Notes: a model not told the origin generated them from the sequence alone. A stretch of DNA of 6,045 bases from Alphaproteobacteria bacterium (GCA_022822125.1 JAJECF010000021.1:1-6045); one strand, 5' to 3'; numbered from the stretch's first letter, positions 1 through 5,632 are shown. Made by a program: numbers and translations.

Positions 1-190
1 GAACCTCGCAGCCCAGCGCGTTCACGCTCTCCCGAACACGAAGCTCCGCTTCCTCGAATGCGGCCGCGCAGGGCGCGGAAGCAAGCGGCTCACGACAGAC
101 CGCAACCAGCCCCGACAGCGCCTCCAGTATCCGAGCCGGCACGCCGGCAAGATCGATGGACGAGCAGGATGCAGACTGCGAAACTGCCAT
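1..190 (-). CDS. N-terminal part of an unrecognised protein, possibly an ISKra4-type transposase; cut by the left window edge
   Basis: An open frame starts with ATG at 190 and reads 63 codons without a stop to the window edge. AGGAG lies 7 nt before the ATG (near 198-202), a strong ribosome binding site, and this is the reason for choosing this frame over the overlapping one at 22-315, which is arginine-rich and low in complexity. The peptide begins MAVSQSASCSSIDLAG and contains FEEAELRVRESVNALGCEV near residues 45-63, a charged amphipathic stretch. From memory this resembles the N-terminus of ISKra4-family transposases, which often have an acidic/arginine helix ending in an ALG motif. That is recollection only, because no catalytic region is inside the window. 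An inverted repeat at 309-343, upstream of the gene, would fit an IS end. It could equally be an unrelated hypothetical protein. Confidence 0.5.
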   Translation of the reverse strand, partial: MAVSQSASCSSIDLAGVPARILEALSGLVAVCREPLASAPCAAAFEEAELRVRESVNALGCEV

Positions 191-282
191 GGGGCCGCTC
201 CTGTGGTTGCGATTGCTTCAGAACGACATCCTACCCGCCTCCGGCGGGCGGAGCGGCCCCGCTTCCGGCCCTGAAAACGGCC

Positions 283-305
283 TGCCCCTGCGAAGGCGGG
301 GGGCA
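283..305. repeat. REP-like palindrome
   Basis: TGCCCC (283-288) pairs with GGGGCA (300-305) around TGCGAAGGCGG. The CGAAGGCGGGG core resembles the widespread alphaproteobacterial palindrome type CCCCGCGAAGGCGGGG. It lies outside any gene, like other REP elements. The family assignment is from memory; the palindrome itself is directly visible. Confidence 0.55.
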
Positions 306-308
306 ATC

Positions 309-343
309 GTGACAAATCCCGACCCCGAAACCCCGATTGTCAC
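309..343. repeat. Inverted repeat GTGACAAATC / GATTGTCAC, possible IS terminus
   Basis: GTGACAAATC (309-318) is complementary to GATTGTCAC (335-343) apart from one inserted A. The 9-mer GACCCCGAA occurs at 321-329 and again at 349-357, exactly 28 bp apart. The structure sits 120-165 bp upstream of the truncated gene at the left edge, where the end of an insertion sequence would be expected if that gene is a transposase. The opposite IS end is outside the window. Confidence 0.35.
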
Positions 344-567
344 CGATCGACCCCGAAGGCCATCGGAAACGAACGCAAACTCTCAATAAATCAACCGCTT
401 ACAATCGCTATACGGGACCCGCACCCGACGGCATTGTGTCGAGCGCCGTGCGCATCGCCTACGGTCAACGCGTTGCGGATCTCACCAACGATGCTCGCAC
501 GGCCTCGGCCGCTGACTTTGTGCCGAACATCAGGCCCCTTGGGTAAACTGGTATATAAGCCCCAAAG

Positions 568-1122
568 TTATTTGATTCGTTTATATTGCGTGCCATACCG
601 CGCACCTGAACAAGATTCGTCTTCACCAACAGGAAGGAAAGTCCAAAGCTTCTGATTATCGTTACTGACTTTGAATGATATTGGAGATGCGCTTCCTTCT
701 TTTATTCTTTGGAGATTTGTTGTCATTCTAACTGTATTTCCCCCATATTGTTCCTTTAGATGAGATGGCAAATATTTCATTAGATTCCGTGTGGTTTTAC
801 TGGCGATAGGACATTTAGGAGAAGACACTTCCAAAAAGGGGCCTACCTTGTATTTATTGCCTGTTATTGAATAGTTAATCTTAATATTTAGGGCGCAGTT
901 TTTTGTTTTAAATTGATCGTCCATATGCGACATATCGGTAATCATAGTCTTACTTACATCATCGAAAATCCGTCGATGATTACTTTTCGACCAATCAGAT
1001 AACACCCTGCCGCCTTCGCAAAAGGATTTCACCAAATGCCATTCCCCGATAAGCGTTTGCCCGAAAGCCGGACCAGCAATCAGCATCATGGCGGCTAGAA
1101 TAGCGGCTTGAAGCGTCTTCAT
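568..1122 (-). CDS. Small secreted protein of unknown function, AT-rich
   Basis: A 184-residue protein. The frame stays open upstream to 1365, but the real start is very likely ATG at 1122. AGAGGGGA lies about 7 nt before it, and the resulting N-terminus, MKTLQAAILAAMMLIAGPAFG, is a classic Sec signal peptide (short basic n-region, hydrophobic 6-17, likely cleavage near residue 21). The longer version would bury this signal behind 81 arginine-rich residues. The mature part (about 163 residues) has four cysteines (35, 76, 104, 171), enough for two disulphides, and no membrane segment. The opening LIGEWHLVKSF is faintly reminiscent of lipocalin-like domains, which I would not rely on. I do not recognise a family. 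The mature region is AT-rich, with many Asn, Lys and Ile residues, unlike its neighbours, which suggests horizontal acquisition. It is probably periplasmic or extracellular, and could be cargo of the adjacent integrase region. Confidence 0.78.
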   Translation of the reverse strand: MKTLQAAILAAMMLIAGPAFGQTLIGEWHLVKSFCEGGRVLSDWSKSNHRRIFDDVSKTMITDMSHMDDQFKTKNCALNIKINYSITGNKYKVGPFLEVSSPKCPIASKTTRNLMKYLPSHLKEQYGGNTVRMTTNLQRIKEGSASPISFKVSNDNQKLWTFLPVGEDESCSGARYGTQYKRIK

Positions 1123-1293
1123 TGCGGATTCCCCTCTGGCGGTCTCGGTTCGTCCCGGCCGGTCCATGATGGTAGGAAAACCGGCCCAAGCTGTGCTTGC
1201 TATGCTGACGGGAACAAGCGCGTTGGCAAGCCTACCGGGGCGGAATCCGGTGCACAAGCGCCGGATATGCCGGCAAGCCGCCTGTCGGGGTCT

Positions 1294-1307
1294 GGATACC
1301 GGAATCC
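1294..1307. repeat. Near-perfect short palindrome
   Basis: GGATACCGGAATCC matches its own reverse complement at 12 of 14 positions. It lies in a GC-rich intergenic tract that also has short CCGG-flanked palindromes (for example CCGGATATGCCGG at 1261-1273). It may be a REP fragment or an operator upstream of the secreted-protein gene; neither can be decided from one copy. Confidence 0.35.
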
Positions 1308-1411
1308 GCCATGACGGGCGAGTTTGTCGCGCCGCTGGCCGGGGTTGCCATGGGCACTGCCTCATAATGTCGGGATTGCCGAGATTTCAGTGTCCGGGCG
1401 CGCCGGGGAAT

Positions 1412-1431
1412 CCGCGATGGCGCAATCGCGG
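1412..1431 (-). terminator. Hairpin just after the integrase operon, possible terminator
   Basis: CCGCGAT (1412-1418) and ATCGCGG (1425-1431) form a perfect 7-bp stem with a 6-nt loop, beginning about 18 nt after the stop codon of the second integrase gene. The position suits transcript termination or 3'-end protection. No T-tract follows on the minus strand, so it is not a canonical intrinsic terminator. Confidence 0.4.
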
Positions 1432-1448
1432 TGTCGGAAACATTTCTG

Positions 1449-2609
1449 CTACTTGTTGCATTCCATCGCCGCCGCGATACTGGCCCCGATGCGCTCGGCG
1501 GCGGCCTCGACTTCATGGTCGCCGACGTGGGCGTATCTGAGCGTCATGGTGGGCTGCGCATGTCCGAGCATGCGGGCGACGGTGGGTAGCGCTACGCCCT
1601 TGGCCACGGCCTGGCTCGCTACCGTGTGGCGCAGGTCGTGCAGGCGCACATCCTCAAGACCGGCTTCCCGGCGCGCCCGAAGCCAGAAATGGAGATTGTG
1701 GGACAGCGGTCCCGCCGGATTTCGGGGAGACGGAAAGACATATGCCCGTCCCGTCCTCGGCTGTCGCGCGATGATGGCCTGCGCCGCCTCGCTCAGCCAC
1801 ACCGTGCGAGGTCCCGTCTTCGCGTCCGCCAGCCTGATCCTGTCACCGTCGACCTCCGACCACCGCAGCCTGAGGATTTCGCTCTTGCGGCAGCCGGTCA
1901 GTAGAAGCAGGCGGATGATGTCGGCCTGCGCCTGCCGCGAGGGCCGTTCCTCCACCAGCCGGTCAAGCGCCCGGTGAAGGCGGGCGATCTCCTCCGCCGA
2001 CAGGAAGCGCGTCATCTTCCTGCCCGGGTTCATGCGGATGTCCTGCGCCGGGTTGTGCTGCACATGACCGGCGGCGACGGCCGCCGCCAGGATCCGGCGC
2101 AGCAGGCCGAGCGCCATGTTGGCCGCGCCCGGCGTCTTGCGGCTGAGCTCGTCGAACCAGCGTTCGATCACGGGCCTGCCAATGCGGTCGAGGCGCAGCG
2201 CGCCGAAGGCGGGCAGAAGCCGGCGCCGCACCATGCGCTCGCAATGCTTGCGCCAGGGCGTGTCGCAGCCGCGGGCAGGCAGCCAGCCTTCCGCGACGAA
2301 CTCCCGGAAGAGGGGAACCGCAGCCCGCCTCGCGCCTTCTCCGCCAATCTGCGGATGGGCGCCGTCCTGTATGGCCCGGCATTCCTTGCGGGCTTCCTCC
2401 ACCGTCATCAGCCGGGCCGGGCCGATGGTCGTCCGCACCGCCCTGCCGTCCACGGTCCCGTGCCACACGAAACTGCGGTGCCCGGAAGGACGGACCCGCA
2501 CGCCCAGCCCGGCAAGGCGGCTGTCCCGGACGATGTATTCCGTCGCGGCCGGCCGCAGTCTGCGGACCGAAGCATCCGTCAGGCGGACCTTCCTCGCTCT
2601 TTCGGTCAT
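1449..2609 (-). CDS. Tyrosine recombinase/integrase, second gene of the pair
   Basis: A 386-residue site-specific recombinase, the normal length for P4-like integrases. Residues about 8-85 form the N-terminal arm-binding type domain (DUF4102-like: LTDASVRRLRP, then GLGVRVRPSGHRSFVW). About 95-185 is the core-binding SAM-like helical domain, and about 200-370 the catalytic domain. All six expected catalytic positions are present: R241 (TGCRKSEIL), K264 (DAKTG), H324 and R327 (LHDLRH), H350 (LGHAQ) and the nucleophile Y359 (LRYAHV). The enzyme should cleave and rejoin DNA through a 3'-phosphotyrosine intermediate to integrate or excise an element. The ATG at 2607-2609 overlaps the stop of the upstream recombinase gene (ATGA). 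GGGAG about 8 nt upstream, inside that gene's end, supports this start and implies translational coupling. The gene appears intact, and no excisionase gene is visible nearby. Confidence 0.95.
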   Translation of the reverse strand: MTERARKVRLTDASVRRLRPAATEYIVRDSRLAGLGVRVRPSGHRSFVWHGTVDGRAVRTTIGPARLMTVEEARKECRAIQDGAHPQIGGEGARRAAVPLFREFVAEGWLPARGCDTPWRKHCERMVRRRLLPAFGALRLDRIGRPVIERWFDELSRKTPGAANMALGLLRRILAAAVAAGHVQHNPAQDIRMNPGRKMTRFLSAEEIARLHRALDRLVEERPSRQAQADIIRLLLLTGCRKSEILRLRWSEVDGDRIRLADAKTGPRTVWLSEAAQAIIARQPRTGRAYVFPSPRNPAGPLSHNLHFWLRARREAGLEDVRLHDLRHTVASQAVAKGVALPTVARMLGHAQPTMTLRYAHVGDHEVEAAAERIGASIAAAMECNK

Positions 2610-3733
2610 GACGCCGCTCCCGACAGCAACGGCGCCAGCGTCTCGACCGTCTCCCTGACTGTCGCGTCGGACAGATGCGCGTATTTCAGCGTGGTCGCCG
2701 CATTCGCATGGCCCAGGAGCCGCCCCACCGTGCGGATCGTCTCGCCGCTCGACAACGCCATGCTGGCGAAGGAATGGCGGGTGTCATGAAGGCGAACATC
2801 CTCAAGGCCCGCCTCGGCGCGCAACTGCATCCAGAAGCCATCCAGCCAGCCCCAGGGCGCGCTCCAGCCTGCGATGGGGAACACGAAGCGCGACGAACGC
2901 GGCAGCCCGTCGAGAACCTCCCGTGCCGCATTGCACAGCCATACCGTGCGCGGCCCGGTCTTGCTGTCGGCGAGGTAGAGCCTGCCGTCGCGGTAGAAGC
3001 GCCATTCGAGGCCGATGATCTCCGACTTCCGGCAGCCGGTCAGCAGAAGCAGGCGCAAGGCTGCGACCCGGAAGGGCTGCCGCGCCTCATGCCGGTCCAG
3101 CACCGCACCGAGGCGGCGGTATTCGTCGGGAGACAGGAAGCGTTCCGACCGCTTCTGCCGGTAGCGCCTGATGCCCTTGCAGGGATTGCCGTCGTCGGGA
3201 CGATACCCCCAGGCTTCGGCCTGCTGCATGATGACGGAAAGCACAGGCGCCGAACGGTTTGCCGCCGCCGGTGTCGCATACAGCGAGCGGAACCAGCGCT
3301 GCACCTCCTCGCGGTCGATCTCCGCGACAGGCCGGCCCGCGAAGAAGGGCAGGATCTGGTCGCGGAGATAGCGCCGGTTGGCCGCGAGCGTGCGCGGCTT
3401 CCAGCGCCTGCCGTAGCGCGCAAAGACCTCTTCGGCGACGGTCTCGAAGAGCGCATTGCCGGACAGGTCTGCTTCGATATCCCTGTCGTCGCGCAGGGCG
3501 GCCAGCATGGACCGGGCGCGGGCGCGCGCCTCGGCCTCAGTCATGACCGCCGCATCGCCGACGATCTTCCAGACCCGGTGGCCCCGGTGCTGGCTGTGGA
3601 TGAAGTATCGCTTCCTGCCCGAAGGCATGATGCGGACGCCGTATCCCTTCAGTTCGGCATCCCTGACATTGCGGACGGACTTGCGGGGCCGGAGGGTATC
3701 GACCCGGCGCTGGGTGAGGCGGATGGCTGCCAC
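2606..3733 (-). CDS. Tyrosine recombinase/integrase, first gene of the pair
   Basis: A 375-residue tyrosine recombinase related to, but clearly different from, the downstream one. It has the same architecture: an arm-binding type N-terminal domain (about 5-80, with GYGVRIMPSGRKRYF), a core-binding domain (about 93-180) and a catalytic domain (about 195-365). Catalytic residues are R235 (TGCRKSEII), K258 (DSKTG), H316 and R319 (LHDTRH), H342 (LGHAN) and nucleophile Y351 (LKYAHL). The start is GTG at 3731-3733, with GGGGAG about 9 nt upstream; no better-placed ATG was seen. It is the promoter-proximal gene of a two-gene operon, so expression is probably set by the 3734-3900 region, which contains a hairpin and iteron cluster. 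The two proteins may act together or at different sites, as multi-recombinase elements do (Tn554-type, recombinase-in-trio). That is inference. Confidence 0.95.
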   Translation of the reverse strand: MAAIRLTQRRVDTLRPRKSVRNVRDAELKGYGVRIMPSGRKRYFIHSQHRGHRVWKIVGDAAVMTEAEARARARSMLAALRDDRDIEADLSGNALFETVAEEVFARYGRRWKPRTLAANRRYLRDQILPFFAGRPVAEIDREEVQRWFRSLYATPAAANRSAPVLSVIMQQAEAWGYRPDDGNPCKGIRRYRQKRSERFLSPDEYRRLGAVLDRHEARQPFRVAALRLLLLTGCRKSEIIGLEWRFYRDGRLYLADSKTGPRTVWLCNAAREVLDGLPRSSRFVFPIAGWSAPWGWLDGFWMQLRAEAGLEDVRLHDTRHSFASMALSSGETIRTVGRLLGHANAATTLKYAHLSDATVRETVETLAPLLSGAAS

Positions 3734-3764
3734 GATTGCGGCTCCCCGATCGGTTGCACCTGAG

Positions 3765-3798
3765 TGCAGGGCCGGGTTCGATCACGCGCCCGGTTGCA
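3765..3798 (-). promoter_or_regulatory. Imperfect inverted repeat in the integrase leader
   Basis: TGCA (3765-3768) plus CCGGG (3772-3776) face CCCGG (3789-3793) plus TGCA (3795-3798) around a 12-nt centre, 32-67 bp upstream of the GTG start. The 10-mer CGGTTGCACC occurs at 3751-3760 and 3791-3800, 40 bp apart. It could be an operator, a leader hairpin controlling translation, or part of a recombination core site. Which of these applies cannot be decided from sequence alone. Confidence 0.4.
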
Positions 3799-3837
3799 CC
3801 GGAAACGGGAAAAATCCATAATCATGTCAGTCAGTTA

Positions 3838-3850
3838 GCACCGAAGGTGC
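3838..3850. repeat. Short perfect hairpin GCACC-GAA-GGTGC
   Basis: A 5-bp perfect stem with a GAA loop directly abuts the first iteron cluster, which starts at 3853, and lies about 105 bp upstream of the integrase start. It may be part of the same control or recombination region. It is too short for a firm call. Confidence 0.35.
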
Positions 3851-3852
3851 GC

Positions 3853-3880
3853 CATGATGTGTCATGCGATGTCATGGTCG
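3853..3880. promoter_or_regulatory. Iteron cluster 1 (10-bp phased TGTCATG repeats)
   Basis: TGTCATG occurs at 3860-3866 and 3870-3876, and a degenerate CATG precedes them at 3853, giving CATG cores exactly 10 bp apart three times. It lies 120 bp upstream of the integrase start. The whole 28 bp recurs exactly in cluster 2. Ten-bp spacing puts every repeat on the same face of the helix, as expected for binding sites of a cooperative DNA-binding protein or arm-type integrase sites. Confidence 0.55.
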
Positions 3881-3905
3881 TGTTCCATTTTTGTTCCCTG
3901 TTCCC

Positions 3906-3993
3906 GAGTAGCCGCGCCTCCCCCTTCCTCACCCTGAGCAGCCGCGTCTCCCCCTCCTCACCCTGAGTAGCCGCGTCTCCCCCTCCTCACCCT
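3906..3993. repeat. Tandem repeat, three copies of a 29-30-bp unit
   Basis: Copies at 3906-3935 (30 bp), 3936-3964 and 3965-3993 (29 bp each) start GAGTAGCCGCG or GAGCAGCCGCG and end TCCTCACCCT. A fourth partial copy begins at 3994 and passes into a complete hairpin unit. Repeats abut with no spacers, so this is a minisatellite, not a CRISPR array. The units carry the CCTGAGTAG flank of the hairpin family nearby and look like amplified half-units. Confidence 0.85.
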
Positions 3994-4113
3994 GAGTAGC
4001 CGCGAAGCGGCGTATCGAAGGGGCCTGTCCTGAGCCTGTCGAAGGGGCCTGTCCCGGGCGGCGGGGCGTCCTTCGATACGCGCCTGCTAACGCAGCCGCT
4101 ACTCAGGATGAGG
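3985..4113. repeat. Large inverted repeat built from two hairpin units
   Basis: The left unit (CCTGAGTAG, stem CCGC-GAA-GCGG, CGTATCGAAGG; about 3991-4020) is mirrored by a reversed unit (TTCGATACGC ... GCTACTCAGGATGAGG; 4072-4113). Between them lie GAAGGGGCCTGTC repeats and CCTGAGCCTGTCGAAGG. The two units can pair with each other through their flanks or fold separately through their own stems. It is typical of dispersed intergenic palindromes. Confidence 0.7.
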
Positions 4114-4203
4114 AGGGGGCGGGGCCTGCTGACGTAGCCGCCACTCAGGATGAGGAGGGGGCGGGGCCTGCTGGCGCAGCCGCTACTCAGGATGAGGAGG
4201 GGT
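4082..4203. repeat. Tandem repeat, three copies of a 42-bp unit
   Basis: Units start GCCTGCT at 4082, 4124 and 4166, an exact 42-bp period. Each contains ACTCAGGATGAGGAGGGG (the middle copy has CCACTC for CTACTC), and they differ at few positions (CTAACGCAG, CTGACGTAG, CTGGCGCAG). The last copy fades at about 4203. The array is the reversed counterpart of the 29-bp array and the same repeat family. Confidence 0.85.
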
Positions 4204-4225
4204 TGGAGCGGGCAGCCCTGCGGGG

Positions 4226-4263
4226 ATGTCATGATGTGTCATGCGATGTCATGGTCGGCCATG
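4226..4263. promoter_or_regulatory. Iteron cluster 2 (three TGTCATG repeats plus a degenerate fourth)
   Basis: TGTCATG occurs at 4227-4233, 4237-4243 and 4247-4253, all exactly 10 bp apart, and a further CATG follows in phase at 4260. On the minus strand the unit reads CATGACATNN. Positions 4230-4257 are identical to cluster 1. It is the longest of the three clusters and lies about 500 bp upstream of the integrase start. Confidence 0.55.
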
Positions 4264-4380
4264 CAGAAGGCGCATGAGAGGTCGTCGATTCGGGCATGAT
4301 GCCGGCGGCCGCAAGCAGGAGCCGCTTCACCGTCGCCCCGACCTCCGAGCCTGCCGCCATGATGGGAACGCCCGCCGAAC

Positions 4381-4407
4381 ATGTCATGATATGTCATGAT
4401 CCACATG
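4381..4407. promoter_or_regulatory. Iteron cluster 3 (two ATGTCATG repeats)
   Basis: ATGTCATG occurs at 4381-4388 and 4391-4398, again 10 bp apart, and another CATG lies at 4404, 9 bp on. The central part, TCATGA-TATG-TCATGA (4384-4399), is also a perfect inverted repeat, so a dimeric regulator is an alternative to arm-type sites. Confidence 0.5.
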
Positions 4408-4434
4408 CGCAGGGCACATATCCTGTGATACCAG

Positions 4435-4502
4435 CGGTCGTTGATCGGAACCGGTGGCGCGGCGCCTCCCTGCCGTAGTCCCGGTCCTTTGTCCTCATCC
4501 CG
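4435..4502. repeat. 68-bp direct repeat, left copy
   Basis: This copy matches 5826-5893 at 66 of 68 positions (the differences are in CCGGTGG/CCGATGG and GTAGTCC/GTAGCCC). It contains the palindrome GGCGCGGCGCC and ends in GTCCTCATCCCG. It lies 242 bp downstream of the hydrolase stop codon. After it the sequence continues into GCTACTCAGGATGAGGAG (4507-4524), part of the hairpin repeat family, so it is probably one module of a dispersed mosaic repeat. Confidence 0.85.
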
Positions 4503-4744
4503 GTCGGCTACTCAGGATGAGGAGAGGCGGGGGCGCCGGGCGGTATTTGCCTGTGAATTTCAACCCGGTGCCGTTGGTATGACCTGTTCGGGCATAGGCG
4601 GTCCTCTCGATTCGCCTTCATTTTCTCGTCCCGCCACCCGGTTCTCCAAGCAGCGGGACTCTTTTCCTTATTGTAGCATGGTTTTCCGGGGTTCAACCGG
4701 TTTTAGGAATTATTTCCTGAAAATCGGAGCGCCGGCCTCGCGCT

Positions 4745-5632
4745 CTATTTCGCCTCGACGCCGAGGATCGAACCGGTCACCGCGCGCGGGTCGCGCTCGG
4801 GCCAGCGGCCGGCATCCACCTGGGCGAAGAAGTCCCCGCAGATGCGGTTGAACTCGTCCGGGTCCTCGATATTGATGGTGTGGCCGCAATTGACCATGAC
4901 CGAGAGCGCCGCCGAGGGAATGGTCTGCTTCATCAGCACGCCCGGCAGCAGGCAGGGCCAGTCCTCGTCGCCGGTCAGCACCAGGGTCGGCAGGCGGAGC
5001 GCCGCCATCTCGTCCATAAGGTCGTAGAGCGAAGGCCTGAGCGCCTGGATGCCGCGCATGGTGGCGGCGGCGCCGGCCTGCGAGTGTTCGGCAAGCTGGT
5101 CGCGGAACTCGCGCCAGCCGCGCGGGTCCTTGTTCTCGAACTGCACGCGGGTCGGCCCCTTCGAGTAGATGTCGGCGAAGGCGTCCATGCCGTCCCGCTC
5201 GATCAGCGCCGCCGTAGCCTCGGCCTCGGCCTTGAACTGCGCGCGCTTGTCGGGCTCCGCCCCGTAGCCGCAGCCGGCCACGACCAGCGAGAGCGCGCGT
5301 TCGGCATGGCGAAAGCCGAAATGCAGCGTGGCGAAGCCGCCCATGGAGAGCCCGCAGATATGCGCCCGGTCGATGCCGGCAGCGTCCATGACAGCGGCAA
5401 TGTCGTCCGCGGCGCGCGTCTGGCCGTAGCGTGCCGGGTCCTCCGGCGCCTCGGAGGGCGGATAGCCGCGCGCATTGTAGGCGAGCGCCCGGTAGCGATG
5501 CGCAAAGTGCCGCATCTGCGGCTCCCAGGAGCGCATGTCGCCCGCAAACTCATGCACGAAGACGACCGGCGTCCCGGACCCGGCCTCCTCGTAATACAGG
5601 CGCACTCCGTCATCGGTCGTTGCGTAGGGCAT
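4745..5632 (-). CDS. Alpha/beta-fold hydrolase
   Basis: A 295-residue soluble alpha/beta hydrolase, normal size for the family, with no signal peptide or membrane segment, so it is probably cytoplasmic. Strand residues PVVFVHEFAGD (22-32) supply the oxyanion region, with HE in place of the common HG. YNARGYPPS (52-60) is a typical following motif. The nucleophile elbow is GLSMGG, with Ser96. The lid is about 130-205. The acid is Asp224 (or Asp222) in LTGDEDWP, and His251 in CGHTIN completes the triad. It should hydrolyse an ester, lactone or C-C bond. Its resemblance to 3-oxoadipate enol-lactonase-like enzymes is only general, and the substrate cannot be named. ATG at 5630-5632 is supported by AAGGA about 6 nt upstream. 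The gene stands alone between repeats and its composition matches the GC-rich background. Confidence 0.93.
   Translation of the reverse strand: MPYATTDDGVRLYYEEAGSGTPVVFVHEFAGDMRSWEPQMRHFAHRYRALAYNARGYPPSEAPEDPARYGQTRAADDIAAVMDAAGIDRAHICGLSMGGFATLHFGFRHAERALSLVVAGCGYGAEPDKRAQFKAEAEATAALIERDGMDAFADIYSKGPTRVQFENKDPRGWREFRDQLAEHSQAGAAATMRGIQALRPSLYDLMDEMAALRLPTLVLTGDEDWPCLLPGVLMKQTIPSAALSVMVNCGHTINIEDPDEFNRICGDFFAQVDAGRWPERDPRAVTGSILGVEAK

Larger units (their letters stand above)
191..567. other. Gene-poor stretch with palindromes and an IS-end-like inverted repeat
   Basis: No convincing gene was seen. From left to right it holds the leader of the leftmost gene, a hairpin at 234-248 (CCCGCC/GGCGGG), a REP-like palindrome at 283-305, and the inverted repeat at 309-343. 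A moderately GC-rich tract at about 400-545 follows. Plus-strand frame 337-546 (69 codons) spans that tract and reads smoothly at its end (QRVADLTNDARTASAADF), so it may be a gene remnant, but it has no recognisable domain or clear ribosome binding site. Composition drops sharply to AT-rich at about 545, where the secreted-protein gene ends. Confidence 0.5.
1123..1448. other. Intergenic region between integrase pair and secreted-protein gene
   Basis: This 326-bp stretch has no supported gene. The longest frames here are an N-terminal extension of the secreted-protein frame and shadows of the integrase gene. It must hold the promoter of the secreted-protein gene if that gene is transcribed independently, but I see no convincing -35/-10 pair. 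It also contains the near-palindrome at 1294-1307 and the hairpin at 1412-1431. Composition here is GC-rich, contrasting with the gene it leads into. Confidence 0.5.
3734..4744. other. One-kilobase non-coding repeat and iteron region upstream of the integrase pair
   Basis: No gene is convincing here; the open frames of 60-81 codons present (such as 3987-4232 and 4296-4478) are explained by repeats or lack ribosome binding sites. The region holds the leader hairpin at 3765-3798, the small hairpin at 3838-3850, three TGTCATG iteron clusters (3853-3880, 4226-4263, 4381-4407), tandem repeats (3906-3993 and 4082-4203), variable-stem hairpins, and a 68-bp repeat at 4435-4502. From about 4540 to 4744 only unremarkable sequence follows, with a short AT-rich dyad at 4701-4724. 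The region separates the hydrolase gene from the integrase operon, and both are transcribed leftward. Confidence 0.7.

Noticed and set aside
22..315. Minus-strand 97-codon open frame at the left edge
   Set aside because: It is arginine-rich, has no ribosome binding site, and overlaps the better-supported frame starting at 190.
1123..1365. 81-residue N-terminal extension of the secreted protein (ATG at 1365)
   Set aside because: It would place a good signal peptide in the middle of the protein, and it ignores the ribosome binding site just before the ATG at 1122.
2675..3763. Long plus-strand open frame (362 codons), with similar long frames at 1974-2789, 1324-1977 and 4880-5677
   Set aside because: They lie antisense to genes with clear domains and catalytic motifs, and have the biased composition typical of opposite-strand frames in GC-rich DNA.
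3772..3798. tRNA-like TTCGATC motif suggesting a tRNA 3' end or tRNA attachment site
   Set aside because: The bases either side cannot form a T-arm stem, and no acceptor, D or anticodon arm is present.
3906..4203. CRISPR-like regular repeats
   Set aside because: The 29- and 42-bp units abut directly, with no unique spacers and no cas genes; they are tandem minisatellites.
4246..4403. Short minus-strand frames beginning inside iteron cluster 3 and ending inside cluster 2
   Set aside because: Their start and stop codons are simply part of the CATGACA iterons, no ribosome binding site is seen, and the peptides resemble nothing I recognise.
4701..4724. AT-rich dyad (AGGAA-TTAT-TTCCT with flanking TTTT/AAAA) as a terminator for the hydrolase gene
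   Set aside because: The stem is weak and no U-tract follows it on either strand; it is kept only as a minor dyad.
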